Shown: piece after piece, positions 11,004 through 22,436 of the stretch
How the letters are laid out: every line of letters starts with the position of its first letter
Numbering within the stretch: the first letter of the stretch is position 1
Source: Cryptomeria japonica
Taxonomy: Eukaryota; Streptophyta; Pinopsida; Cupressales; Cupressaceae
Reading direction: 5' to 3'
NCBI RefSeq assembly: GCF_030272615.1
Contig: NC_081411.1
Location: 157,498,471 to 157,562,470 of the forward strand
Length of the DNA: 64,000 nt
The notes under the pieces: model-generated
What the model was told of the DNA's origin: nothing
Seen by the model: the letters and a program-made list of their open reading frames with translations, nothing else
The model's database searches: none
Program-made: the position numbers and the translations under genes

Positions 11004-12430
11004 GCTTGATTCTGGTGTTGTTTCGCTTTGTTTGTTTCATTGAGAGCGAGTAATAGGCATCTAGTAAAAACTTTCTATGAGAAAGGGGATAAAATCCTCT
11101 TTGATGTGTTGCTTAGGGGTTGGTGGTTTGAATTGAGGTATGTTGTAAGTGATGCACTCGTCGGGAAAGAATGCAGGATTGATCTTTCCTCCTTAATTGA
11201 TTTGTTGACTGAATGCGGACTTCTAGCAGAATGCTCTAGTCTTCAAAGGTTCTTTGTCAAATTCGTTGGATTTGTTCTGAATATAGAGTCACACGTGACA
11301 AAGAAATGTTCGATGAGATGTGAAGAGTTGATGATTGATGTATAAAAATTTATTTCTTTTGGCAAATTTCAAAGGACTTGGTTGTTGTTTCTTCAACTGA
11401 GTGTTACGATAAATATTCTTTCGTCTCAGAATATGAGGATTAGTCATGCATAAGTGATTTAATGGTTTCCTTTGAGTTGTTTTTGGATTTAGTTTATCTT
11501 GTTTTGAAGACTTCAAGTTTTACTTTATCAAAGTGAAGGTTTAGATGCCCCCTCATGACAAAGTGTGCCAAATGATATGGATAAATTTTCCCAATATGGA
11601 AACTTGATTTGACAACTTGGAGTTTTGAACAAGTGTGTTTGGGATAAAATCCGTGAGATAAGGACCTATTTGTCACTTGTGTTGATGTTTCCCGATTTTG
11701 ATAGGATAGATATGTTTATCATGTAACCAATTTTGGATGTTTGGATAACTTTTGTTTAACTAGAAATTTTCTCTAGAAATAGTTTTTAACACTCTGTTTT
11801 GATATTTTGGTTTGATGAAAAATGAAGCTAATGAAAGGAGGTTTTCAAAAATGTTTTCAAAATTTATCACTGTTTTGTCCCCTGTTTCCTATTGTTTCCA
11901 AATTGTGATGAAGCGCTATTGTGAATACGTGAAGCATTAAGTGTAATACTTGACATGCTAAGTAATGGTTGATATGCGCTAAGATGTTACTCTTATGTGC
12001 TAAACTGCCCTATTTTTACTATTTTCTGTGACTTTGGTGTTTTGCCTCAAGTTTTCAATACTGATGGATGATTTTATGAAGTAACAAATGCAAACACAAC
12101 ACAAAATGCATAACCATTTTTGCCTAATCTAAACAATAAGTGTATATTCTATGAGGATGTGTTCAAATCCCCAATGTTTTAACAAGTTTGGTTACAATGA
12201 ATACACTTCAAAAAGACTCTTTATTCAAAGGTCATAAGCAATACCATAGCCCACTAGTCTTGATACTCCATCAGCTCAAGAAGCCGTGTCACCCCCAAGA
12301 GGGCGCCCGTTTTTTTACCTTTTGCCAGAAATTAACTCAAAGTGAATTGCTTCACAATTGAGTAGTTATCATGGGAGATATATGGTGAGTGATCTTGGGG
12401 ATGGATTCTTCCCCACCCTTGCACTATGAT
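11004..12430 (-). other. Leader of the Tat element, gag-proximal part
   Basis: This lies between the copia insertion site and the gag start. No coherent gag-like frame continues upstream of the ATG at 11003, and the short open frames on both strands show no recognisable domain. A GC-rich patch at 12285-12312 contains a GGGCGCCC palindrome. With 19059-20486 it makes up a leader of roughly 2.9 kb. Confidence 0.6.
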
Positions 12431-12435
12431 ATTAC
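12431..12435. other. Left target-site duplication of copia 1
   Basis: ATTAC precedes the TGTTGG start of the left LTR and is repeated exactly after the right LTR at 19054-19058. Confidence 0.95.
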
Positions 12436-13487
12436 TGTTGGTATTTTAGTATGGTTTTGTCATTGATGTCAACACCTACTAAATACACCTACTTTGGAGA
12501 TCCAGCAACATTCACCAGCAGACAGTAAAATATGCAATAGTTACCGGTATATGATTAACCGGTAGGATATAATGTTCATCGGTACCTAGAATGACATGGA
12601 AGACACTTGGTAATGTCGAAGACATCATGTGGACACTTTATTTTGAAGAAATAATCATTGGTATATTCTTATTTGCATATTTGCTTTTACCGACAAATAG
12701 GTCCAGGTTATCTAGGGTTACACCGACAGGTTTATCTTTTCCAGATCAGCATGGCATGCTATGGAGATGATTTATTATTATTGTAAATGCATTAAGCCAA
12801 CATGTTCAATCGGTTATTGCATCGAATATTGTATTGTTTGTAAAATGTTTTATTGTAATATCTTGTAGAGCCGACCTACTAAAATTGGTCTTAGGGTTGG
12901 TATAAATGTAAGATCTTATTTGTAAGATCAAGTGTGGAATGCAAAAAAGAATTGTGTGAAGGTATATGCGAGATTAAGCAGAGGTATACATGAAAACATC
13001 ATTTGAAGGTGAAGCTAGGTTTTTGTAGAAGCATATCAGCATTACACTGGTACTGAATCCAGCATATGAAGATGTTATTTTATGCAGTACATTCTTATTG
13101 GATTTAACCATCCAACTGTAGTCAGTGTGACTCCCATTTGTGATTGAGCAGTGAGCTCTAGGCTATTGGCCTTTCTGCATGTGCAGACCCCTCTTGTACA
13201 CTTACTATCTGCAGTAGTATCATCTAATTGTGGGTAAGGTTTCCCACCGTGGTTTTTCCCCTTATAGGGTTTCCACGTACAAATATTGGTGTCATGTGTT
13301 GTGGATGACTTTGTGCTTATGTTTCATGCATTAATTCTTACCAGTATAGCAATTTACTGTTAACACTGTCTACCGGCATACTTAACTGATTTACCGGTAT
13401 TAAGCATTAAGTTGGTTAATAAGTTTTGGTTTGAATTTATTACACAACTGATTCACCCCCCCCTCTTAGTTGTCTCTGGGACCTACA
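12436..13487 (+). repeat. 5' LTR of copia 1
   Basis: It is 1052 bp, beginning TGTTGGTATTTTAG and ending GGGACCTACA. Repeated ACCGGTA/CCGGTAT motifs occur through it. A manual comparison with the right LTR gives about 55 differences, roughly 95% identity, mostly transitions. Confidence 0.95.
12901..12908 (+). promoter_or_regulatory. TATA-like box in copia 1 5' LTR
   Basis: TATAAATG is about 465 bp into the LTR and is preserved at the matching place in the right LTR (18467). It is the best candidate for the U3 promoter. Confidence 0.55.
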
Positions 13488-13489
13488 AT

Positions 13490-13501
13490 TGGTATCAGAG
13501 C
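13490..13501 (+). other. Primer binding site of copia 1
   Basis: TGGTATCAGAGC starts two bases after the LTR end. This is the usual copia PBS complementary to the 3' end of initiator methionine tRNA. Confidence 0.9.
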
Positions 13502-13544
13502 CTAGTCCTCTTTTTGCAGAAGTTTAACAACTTGAGGAGATCCA

Positions 13545-16500
13545 ATGTCTACTAATTATTTCATAAAGGATAGTCCTAAACTTGATGGAACCAACTATGG
13601 GATATGGAAAATCAGAATGGAGACACATCTGAATTGCATTGGTAAAGACATCTAGGAAATTACTAAGAATGGCTATACTGCTGCTGTAGCTGGTCAGACT
13701 GCTTCCACTACTTTAGCTAAAGATGAAGAAAATGAGTGCAAAGCAAGAGAAGCACTCTTGAGCGCATTATCAGATCAAAAAATCATGGGATTATCAGATA
13801 GGTCCACTGCAAAAACTATTCAGGATCACTTGGAAACACTAAATGAAGAGGATTCCACAGTCAAAATTGCAAAACTTGAAAGCTTCCGAGTCAGGTATGA
13901 ACATCTGAAAATGGAAGAAGATGAAAGGATTTCTACTTTTATGGAAAGAGTAAATGAAATTGTTTTGGGTATCAAATGTTGTGGAGGAAGATTGAGTGAA
14001 GATGAGATTGTTTCAAAAATCTTGAGAGGTTTGCCACCGACATATAAAATGAAGGTTACTGCCATAAATGAGTTGAGAACAATGCCTAATACATCAATAA
14101 CTAGGGATACATTGATTGGAAAACTTTCAGCTTTTGAAATTGAGGAATTTGGCCCTGTTACTACTATAAAAACTGATTTGGCCTTCAAAGCATCAACATC
14201 ATCTGCTCCATCCTTTGACAAATCAAACTGGAGAGCCTTTTATGCAAGAGAACTTGAAGCACTATTTGCAAGAAAAATGCCAAAAGGCCCAATTGGAAGT
14301 AAGTATGAGGGTAAAGCACCCTTTAAATGTTTTAACTTCAATAAGATTGGTCATATGGCTTCAAGATGCCCTGATAGACATGCTAGACTAAGAGAAGAAG
14401 CTAGAAGAACATACAAACCTAATCTTGAATATCAGAGATACAGACTTAAGAAAAACAAAAATAAATCTTGTTACATTGCTGATGAAGGTGTGACTGATGA
14501 TTCTGATGAGGATCCAGTAGACAATGGATGGGTCTTTGTTGCTATAACAGAAGATCAACTGGTACCTATTGCTCAACCGGTAGAACAAGCCCTAGTAGCT
14601 AAAGTTGAATCAAAGGATGAATGGATTATTGACTTAGGATGCTCACATCACATGACTGGAGACAAAGGTAAATTCTTGAACTTTTAGGAATACAATGGTG
14701 GTTTAGTAAGATTCAAAGATGACAAAGCCTATTCAATCAAAGGTAAGGGTTCAATATTTCTTGATGACAAACATAACACTGACAATGTCTACTATGTTGA
14801 AGTATTTAAACATAATCTTTTAAGTGTTGGTCAATTAGTTGAGAAAGGTTTTCAGTTACAATTTAAAAATGGAAAATGCAAAATCATGAATAGAACTGGT
14901 TTGGAAATTGCAATCGGTAATCAGACTAGAGGTAATATCTTTCATTTGAATAACAGTGAAAAGGCATGCTTAATTGCACATATAGATGAAAGTTGGCTAT
15001 GGCATAAAAGACTATGTCATGTAAATTTTGATTGCATGGTAAAAATCAGTACTTCTAAGGCAGTTAGAGATCTACCTAAAATTGTGAAACCTCATAATAC
15101 AATTTGCAAGGAATGTCAATTTGGAAAACAAGTTAGAGCTAGTTTCAAAATTATTCCAGAAAAATCCAATAATGCCCTTGATTTAATACACACTGATTTA
15201 TGTGGTCTAGCTAGAACTAAAAGCTTACAAGGTGATAGATATTTCATGCTAATTATTGATGATTACTCTAGAATGTGTTGGGTTACTTTTCTCAGAGAAA
15301 AATAAGAAGCACTTGGGAAGTTCAAACTATTCAAAGCAATGGTTGAAAATGAAACTGGTAAGAAAATTAAATGTTTAAGATCAGATCAAGGAGGAGAATT
15401 CACATCTAAAGATTTTAATACATTCTGTGAAGTAAATGGAATCAAAAGATAGTTATCAGCACCTCGGACACCACAACAGAATGGAGTTGTTGAAAGAAAA
15501 AATAGAACTATTTTGGATGCAACAAGAAGTATGTTATCAGAAGCAAATCTACCACATGTGTACTGGAGAGAGGCAGTAAGCACTACTATCTATACATTCA
15601 ACAAAGTTCACATCAAAGGTGAAACCGGTAAGACCTCTCATGAACTATGGTTTGGTAATACTCCTACTCTTAAGTATTTCAGAGTTTTTGGAAGTAAATG
15701 TTATATTAAAAGAGATGATTATATTGGCAAGTTTGATCCTAGAAGTGATGAAGGAATATTTCTTGGTTATTCATCTAAGAGTAAAGCATATAGATGTTTT
15801 AATAAAAGATTACATAAAATTGTTGAGAGCACAAATGTAATGATTGATGAACAATTTAGAGAAACTTCAAGGTATATAAACTCTGAACCGGGAATAGAAA
15901 TTATGACAAATGAACCTACAATAAATCCACTGGTATAGAATGATGAACCAGTTACTCAGGTATCATCAGAGGATTCCACAGTAATTGAACAACAACAACA
16001 GACTAAGACACCCCGGTATGTAAGATTGAATCATTCTGAAAATCAGATAATTGGAAGCAAATTTAAAGGAGTCATGACAAGAGGAAGATTGGCAAATGAA
16101 GAGGTATGTCTTATTTCTCAAATTGAACCATTATCTATCAATGAGGCATGTGAAGATAAATTTTGGATTAAAGCTATGAAAGAAGAATTAGGACAAATTG
16201 AGAAAAATAATACTTGGACATTAGTTCCTCGACATAAAAATAAAAATGTAATTGGAACCAAATGGGTATTTAGAAACAAACTCAATGAAGATGGTAAGGT
16301 TGTTAGAAATAAAGTAAGACTAGTGTGTAAGGGATATTCTCAGAAAGGAGTTGATTACAATGAAACCTTTGCACCGGTAGCCAAAATTGAGGCAGTTAGA
16401 TTATTCTTGGCCTTTGCAGCCCATAAGGATTACAAAGTTTATCAAATGGATATCAAATGTGCATTCTTGAATGGAGATCTTGAAGAGGAAGTCTATATTG

Positions 16501-17654
16501 AACAACCTGATGGATTTTCCTTGAAAGATGACAATGATATGGTTTGCAGATTAAGAAAAGCTCTGTATGGATTAAAACAAGCTCCAAGAGCTTGGTATGC
16601 AAGATTGGATAAGTATCTTTTAAAGATTGGTTTTACTAAAGGAAATACAGATAGCAATTTATATTACAAAGTAACTAATGATGACATCTTGATTATTGAA
16701 GTATTTGTTGATGATATAATCTTTGGAGGAGAAGATGAATTATGCAAAGAATTTTCTCTTGAAATGCAACATGAATTTGAAATGTCTATGATTGGAGAAA
16801 TAAAATTATTTTTAGGATTGCAGATTTTACAGACTGATAAAGGCATATTTTTGAGTCAATCTAAGTACTTGAAAGAACTACTTAAGAAATTTGGGATGGA
16901 GAACTCTAAACTGGTAAGCACACCTATGACTACAAATGACAAATTATCTCAAAGGGATGAATCTACACCTGTTAATCCAACTAGATACAAATCTATGATA
17001 GGAGGTTTACTGTATTTGACACAAACCAGACTTGATATTATGAATGCAGTATGTATAGTTTCTAAATTTTAGAGTAATCCTAGGGAAAATCATGAATCAG
17101 TAGTAAAAAGGATTTTTCGATACTTACAAGGCACAACAAATCTTGGATTATGGTATCCTAAAGATGAAAATTTTGATCTATATGCATACACAGATGCAAA
17201 TTGGGCAGGAGATGTGGATGATAGAAAAAGCACCATTGGAGGAGCATTCTTTCTTGGAAAGAGATTAGTTTCTTGGTTAAGTAAGAAACAGAGTTGTACA
17301 TCTTTATCAATAGTAGAATCATAATATGTTGCAGCAACAACAAACTGTACACAGGTACTTTGGCTTAAGCAAATGTTGAAAGACATAAAGGTAAAATGGA
17401 AGGAACCTATTACTATATATTGTGATAACACTGCAGCAATTGATATATCTAAGAATCTAGTATTACATTCTAAAACAAAACATGTTTCTATCAAACTAAA
17501 TTTTCTAAGGGAAAAAGTTGAAGAAAAGGAGATAAAACTCGTTTATGTGAATACTAAAGAACAACTTGTAGATATTTTCTCAAAACCTTTGCCTAAGGAA
17601 ACTTTTGAGTATCTAAGAGATCATACCTCCACCAGTAGAGACTTAGATAGTTGA
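13545..17654 (+). pseudogene. Copia 1 gag-pol polyprotein, seven in-frame stops
   Basis: From the ATG at 13545 one frame runs about 1369 codons to TGA at 17652. Gag covers roughly codons 1-300, with a zinc knuckle at 14328-14369 whose second Cys is Phe. Protease follows near 14622, where the DSG triad reads DLG (14631-14639). Integrase (HHCC near 14998-15118, then LIIDDYSRM and RSDQGGEF, then VERKNRTIL) is about 14980-15900. RT has the [11 protein letters not shown] block and FVDD at 16704-16715. RNase H has YTDANWAGD and YCDNTAA. Stops at 13653, 14685, 15303, 15450, 15936, 17070 and 17322 are TAG or TAA where TGG or CAA/CAG is expected. All segments stay in register. Confidence 0.95.
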
Positions 17655-18000
17655 TGATTGTCATCAACTGGCAGAATTAAATGGACAAATCTTTTATTCT
17701 GGTATTTGATGAGGAAGCTACTTCTCAGGGGGAGTAGTTGGTATTTTTGTATGGACTTCAAATTTTGTAGCTTTGGCATTTGATGTCAAAGGGGGAGAGA
17801 TATATGGAAAAACACATTATTAATTGAGGAGAGATATCTATGGTGAAAATTGGTACATGATAACATAAAATAACTCATGTTGCTCCCAGGGGGAGAGATT
17901 GTCACTTTAAGGAGATTGTTGGTTTTACACTTGGCATTTCTGTTTTGGCACTTTGATGGTTTTTCCATCTTGTGTTGCCATCAATGCCAAAGGGGGAGAT
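17655..18000 (+). other. Copia 1 3' untranslated region with repeated polypurine tracts
   Basis: Four GGGGGAG-type purine runs occur at about 17727, 17788, 17888 and 17989. The last (AAAGGGGGAGAT) abuts the right LTR at 18001 and is the functional-position polypurine tract. The others are spaced 60-100 bp apart. No ORF is seen. Confidence 0.8.
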
Positions 18001-19053
18001 TGTTGGTATTTTGGTATGGTTTTTTCATTGATGTCAACACCTACTAAATACACCTACTTTGGAGATCCAGCAACATTCACCGGCAAACAGTAAACTATGC
18101 AACAGTTATCGGTATATGATTAACCGGCAGGATATAATGTTCACCAGTACCTGGAATGACATGGAAGACACTTGGTAATGTCGAAGACATCATGTGGACA
18201 CTTTATTTTGAAGAAATAATCATTGGTATATTCTTATTTGCATATTTACTTTTGCCGACAAATACGTTCAGGTTATCTAGGGTTACATCGGCAGGTTTAT
18301 CTTTTCCAAATCAGCATGGAACGCTATGGAGATGATTTATTATTGTTGTAAATGTATTAAGCCGACATGTTCAATCAGTTATTACATCAGATATTGTATT
18401 GTTTGTAAAATGTTTTATTGTAATATCTTGTAGAGCTGACCTACTAAAATTGGTCTTAGGGTATGGTATAAATGTAAGATCTTATTTATAAGATCAAGTG
18501 TGGAATGCGAAAAAGAATTGTGTGAAGGTATATGCGAGATTAAGCAGAGGTATACACGAAGACATCATTTGAAGGTGAAGCTAGGTTTTTGTAGAAGCAT
18601 ATCAGCATTACACCGGTACTGAATCCAGCATATGAAGATGCTATTTTATGCAGTACATTCTTATTGGATTTAACCATCCAACTGTAGTCAGTGTGACTCC
18701 CATTTGTGATTGAGCAATGAGCTCTAGGATTTTGGCCTTTCTACATGTGCAGACCCCTCTTGTACACTTACTATCTGTAGTAGTATCATCTGATTGTGGG
18801 TAAGGTTTCCCATCGTGGTTTTTCCCCTTATAGGGTTTCCACGTACAAATATTGGTGTCATGTGTTGTGGATGAATTTGTGCTTATGTTTCATGCATTAA
18901 TTCTTACCGGTATAGCAATTTACTGTTGACACTGTCTACCGACATACTTAACTAATTTACCGGTATTAAGAATTAAGTTGGTTAATAAGTTTTTGGTTTG
19001 AATTTATTAGACAACTGATTCACCCCCCCTCTCAAATGTCTCCGGGACCTACA
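18001..19053 (+). repeat. 3' LTR of copia 1
   Basis: It is 1053 bp, TGTTGGTATTTTGG to GGGACCTACA, and is followed by the ATTAC duplication at 19054-19058. It retains the TATAAATG box at 18467. Confidence 0.95.
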
Positions 19054-19058
19054 ATTAC
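19054..19058. other. Right target-site duplication of copia 1
   Basis: ATTAC here exactly matches 12431-12435, confirming that both LTRs belong to one insertion event. Confidence 0.95.
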
Positions 19059-20486
19059 AAATGTTTGGTTACTGACTCGGCTCAAGGTTTCTATTTCTAA
19101 GGTTTGTAAACAAGCTTCCTATTTGGCCGTCAGTGATAAACTCCCTCAAGAGGCTTCCCAACCTTTAGAACAAAGGCTTTATGTATCTCAAGGATATTGG
19201 GGGAAGGCTAATCGCTGTGTGCAACTGTTGAAAAGGACTTTTGTCACTTTCCACTTTTGATTATAGTGGGTGGGAACACTTAGCACCAAAGTCGTTTCCC
19301 ACTTAGGTCATTCCCTTCACACTAGCCATAAATGGCTTTAAGAGTTTTTCAACCCCTCGAGAAGGCAGGCCTGCTAAAGGATGTAAATGCTTTAAATGAC
19401 TGAAAGCGTAAGAGTAGTCTGACTTTTTGATCACCCAGTTAAAGGGAGAGCATATACCTTCTACTTTCGAGACAAGGCAATCAAGTTGTTCTTTTTATCC
19501 TTTCAATTAAGTGATTTTCTAAAATCTATATGGAGATGTTGCTCCACAAAAACATGGTGTTTATTTTATCCCTCCAAAGAAATGATTTTCTAATCTAGGA
19601 AAAGAACCTGGTCAACAAAGCAAAACTTCGATGTTTGGTCAACAAAAGAAATCGATCAAAAGGGGAAGATCTTCCCTCTTTAATTGTGAAAAAAAATTTA
19701 TAGTGTGGTTATTTTTCCTTGAAATTTTTTAAAATTGATCCTTTTATGCACCAAAGGATGGTTAAGTTCTTTTTTAAACACCTTTGCTTTGCAAAATGGA
19801 AAAATTGTTTTGTTATTTTTAGAGCCCAATTGAAAATTTCTCTCCTAGAAAAGCAAAAAAAAAGATTGTTTTTGTCGTTCTTTTTATAGCCCAAATAAGG
19901 TGAGTTCAATTTTATTTAACAAGAATTAAAAAGACTTTAAATTCTAACTAACTTAAACAAGTTAGTAAAAATTTAAACTATTTATAGTTCTAGAAATAAG
20001 ATTAAGCTCCTCCCTACAATAATATGTTAGGAATCCTGTAAAAATACCCACCACAGTAATTAGAAAAATATGGGTTTTTGTGGACTTCAACAAGTCTAAC
20101 TTTAAACTCGGTTACAATTTTAATTTTTGCCTTCTGTTTGTGAAGCGCTACAGATAGGACTTTACGCACTACAAAACAACCTAGATGCGCTATCGGACAG
20201 ACTTGATGCACTCAACTATTTTTTTGAATGTGTTGCTCTATTGTTTTCCTGCGTCGAGACCTACAGGAAAATGTTAATAAAGTTAATACGCTAAGTGATA
20301 GTCTATACATGCTAAGGAATGAGTCCCACATGCTGAACAGTGAGCCGGATGCGCTATAATGTTGATCAGATGTGCTAAAGGATGTTCCCCATGCACTGAT
20401 TCATGTTTCCTACATACCTACAAAAGTGGTTAGATTTAAAAACCGATTTGATTAGTGGGGTAGGGCCCCACGGTGGGCGCTAGAAA
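19059..20486 (-). other. Leader of the Tat element, LTR-proximal part
   Basis: This is non-coding sequence between the 5' LTR and the copia insertion. Short frames on both strands have no recognisable domain. Confidence 0.6.
20464..20486 (-). other. Probable primer binding site region of the Tat element
   Basis: Just past the proposed LTR boundary (20487) the minus strand reads TTTC and then TAGCGCCCACCGTGGGGC. Plant Tat elements often show TGGCGCCC... at this place; the TG to TA change would be another deamination. The tRNA identity is not assigned. Confidence 0.5.
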
Positions 20487-22436
20487 TGTATGCGGGGAAA
20501 GTGGGTTGATGAAACTCAATATATGAAAATATTCCAAAAGACTTGTCCACACACACACATGGGACTTCTTGGTGCAAGTTATGGAGCTATGAAGGATAGC
20601 TCAACTTACCAAGGTTGGTTCCATGGTTCTCTATCTCACAAGGTCCCTCAAGCCAATGTCTTTGCTCTCAGATCACTAAGCAAAGTGACTTAGGGATGAC
20701 TAATGCAAGAATGAGGGATGCTTTAGATTAATTCTAACATGAATGCATCCTATTTATGCATGTTTCTACAAAATGGATTAAACTAGATTATAAGATGACA
20801 AGGTTAGTAGCAATACTATCCTAACATGATATACTAGTTAAGGATTTAAGCTAATGATAATAGAAATAATCTAAAATGCATATTAGATTAATTCCTATTG
20901 CAAAGAGAGGGTAAATGCGAGCTAAAATTGAGCATCAATGAGATACTAAAAGCTTGGATGATAAAATGGAGGGATGGAGAGCTCTATTTATAGTGAAAAT
21001 AGGGCAATGGAGGGTCAAGATTGGAGGAGTTATCAAGGGTCAGGATTGAAAGTTATCAATCCATGTTTACAATTTTCACCAATGAAATGGTGACAATTGT
21101 CAACATAAGACTATTTGAGAGGAGAGGTAGGAAGCATTAAATGCTTTAGGGGACATGATGATTACCTTAAGAGGTAAGGATTAGGATTAGATTAGGGTTT
21201 ATCCAATGGATAAATATTTTACCCAAAGGATAAACTCTTGTGCAAGGGATTGAGGAATAACCATGGTCAAAGCATTAAAGGCTTGATGAGACCCTTGGGT
21301 TACATGAGGGTTAAGTTAGTCAATAAGTCTCTAACCATGCAAGAGGGTTGAGTTAACCATTAATGGTTTGGAAGACTTTCAAGGTTAATTTGTTGAAGAC
21401 CTAAAGCCTTTAATGGTTTTCAAAGACTTTGAAGGTTTGAGAAGTGACTTCCCTTTGCTTAGGGATGTGACAATGATTAGGATAGGATTAGGCTAATTAG
21501 AAGGAGTTAAAAGAATCTAGAAGGGATTTAGGCATGCAAGTGGATTTTGTAGGAGAATTCAAGTGGGAGGAATTTTGCGATTTTCAATTAAAATAAAATC
21601 ATTTATTTCAATTAAATGGTGTAATTTGTATTTGGATAAATATTTAAATAAATATTAATTTATTTAAATGTGAATCTGAATTTTGGATTTAAATAAATCT
21701 TAATTTATTTACATGAGAAAAAGTAAGATAAAGCATTAAATGCTTGAAGACTTTGAGGGAAACCATTAAAGGCTTAAGAAGACTCTAGAAAGAAGCCATT
21801 AAGTTTGAAGACTTTAAATTTGAAGACTTTAAGTTTCAAGACTTTAAGGGAAACCATTAAAGGCTTAAGAAGACTCTAGAAGGAAGCCATTAAGTTTGAA
21901 GACTTTAAGGGAAACCATTAGAGGTTTCAAGTGGGTGAGGATAAATAGGATTTTAAATAAATAATTGTTATTTAAAATAGTCGTGCAACTTGCATTTGTA
22001 GGAAAATACAAGTGAGTGGAGGATAAATAGGATTTTAAATAAATAATTTTTATTTAAAATAGTTGTGCAACTTGCATTTGAGGGAGAATACAAGTGGGTG
22101 GAGGATAAAGGATTAATTAAAATAAATTGATTTATTTTAATTTGTTTGCAAGTTGGAGATTTAAATAAATTAGATTTATTTAATTGGGGTAAACTATTTA
22201 ATTAAATGTAAATTTAATTAAAAGTAGAGAGAAGGTGTTTAATTAAATGAAATGATTTATTCAATTAAATGATATAAAGGGCTTAAGTGAATTTAAATAA
22301 ATAAATTGAATAATTTATTTAATTAAATAGAAGAATGTGGTGATTTAATTAAATTAGATTTAACTAAAATAGAGGAATGAGAACAAAATGAATATTAAAT
22401 ATTATTTAGGAATATGGTCATTTTTATACGTCTACA
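20487..22436 (-). repeat. 5' LTR of the Tat element
   Basis: On the plus strand it runs from TGTATGCGGGG at 20487 to TCTACA at 22436, about 1950 bp, with TGTA/TACA termini. The right-hand 659 bp match the visible left LTR. The inner boundary is set by the termini and the adjacent PBS-like sequence; it cannot be confirmed from the left copy, which is cut by the window. Confidence 0.75.
20981..20995 (-). promoter_or_regulatory. TATA box of the Tat 5' LTR
   Basis: The minus strand reads CACTATAAATAGAGC about 1.44 kb into the LTR. This is a strong plant TATA box in the element's direction, so transcription would start near 20955. The truncated left LTR does not reach this point. Confidence 0.65.

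Larger units (their letters stand above)
12436..19053 (+). mobile_element. Complete Ty1/copia LTR retrotransposon (copia 1)
   Basis: Two LTRs (12436-13487 and 18001-19053) have TG...CA ends, a perfect ATTAC target duplication, a PBS after the left LTR and a polypurine tract before the right one. The single polyprotein frame between them reads gag, protease, integrase, RT, RNase H, the copia order. It lies in the leader of the Tat element and so inserted after it. The coding frame carries seven in-frame stops but no frameshift, so it is autonomous in design and dead in its present state. Confidence 0.96.
1..22436 (-). mobile_element. Tat-lineage Ty3/gypsy LTR retrotransposon, nested host of a copia element
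   Basis: Direct repeats at 1-660 and 21778-22436 are the visible 3' LTR and the matching part of the 5' LTR. The minus strand between them carries gag, protease, RT, RNase H, a second RNase H and integrase in Ty3/gypsy order. The extra RNase H between the RNase H region and integrase, together with the CPKDDFPLP motif in RT, places it in the Tat lineage. After removing the 6.6-kb copia insertion (12436-19053), about 15.8 kb of the element is in view; its left end lies outside the window. The base just right of the element starts GAAAG, the expected right half of a 5-bp duplication that cannot be checked here. Coding regions contain many TGA/TAG/TAA codons and a few frameshifts, so this copy is inactive. 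Confidence 0.93.

Noticed and set aside
13826-14221. 131-codon minus-strand frame in copia 1 gag
   Set aside because: Lies opposite the well supported gag frame and has no recognisable features.
20490-20693. 67-codon plus-strand frame in the Tat LTR
   Set aside because: Inside the LTR and opposite to its transcription, with no conserved motif; overlaps a CACACACA run.
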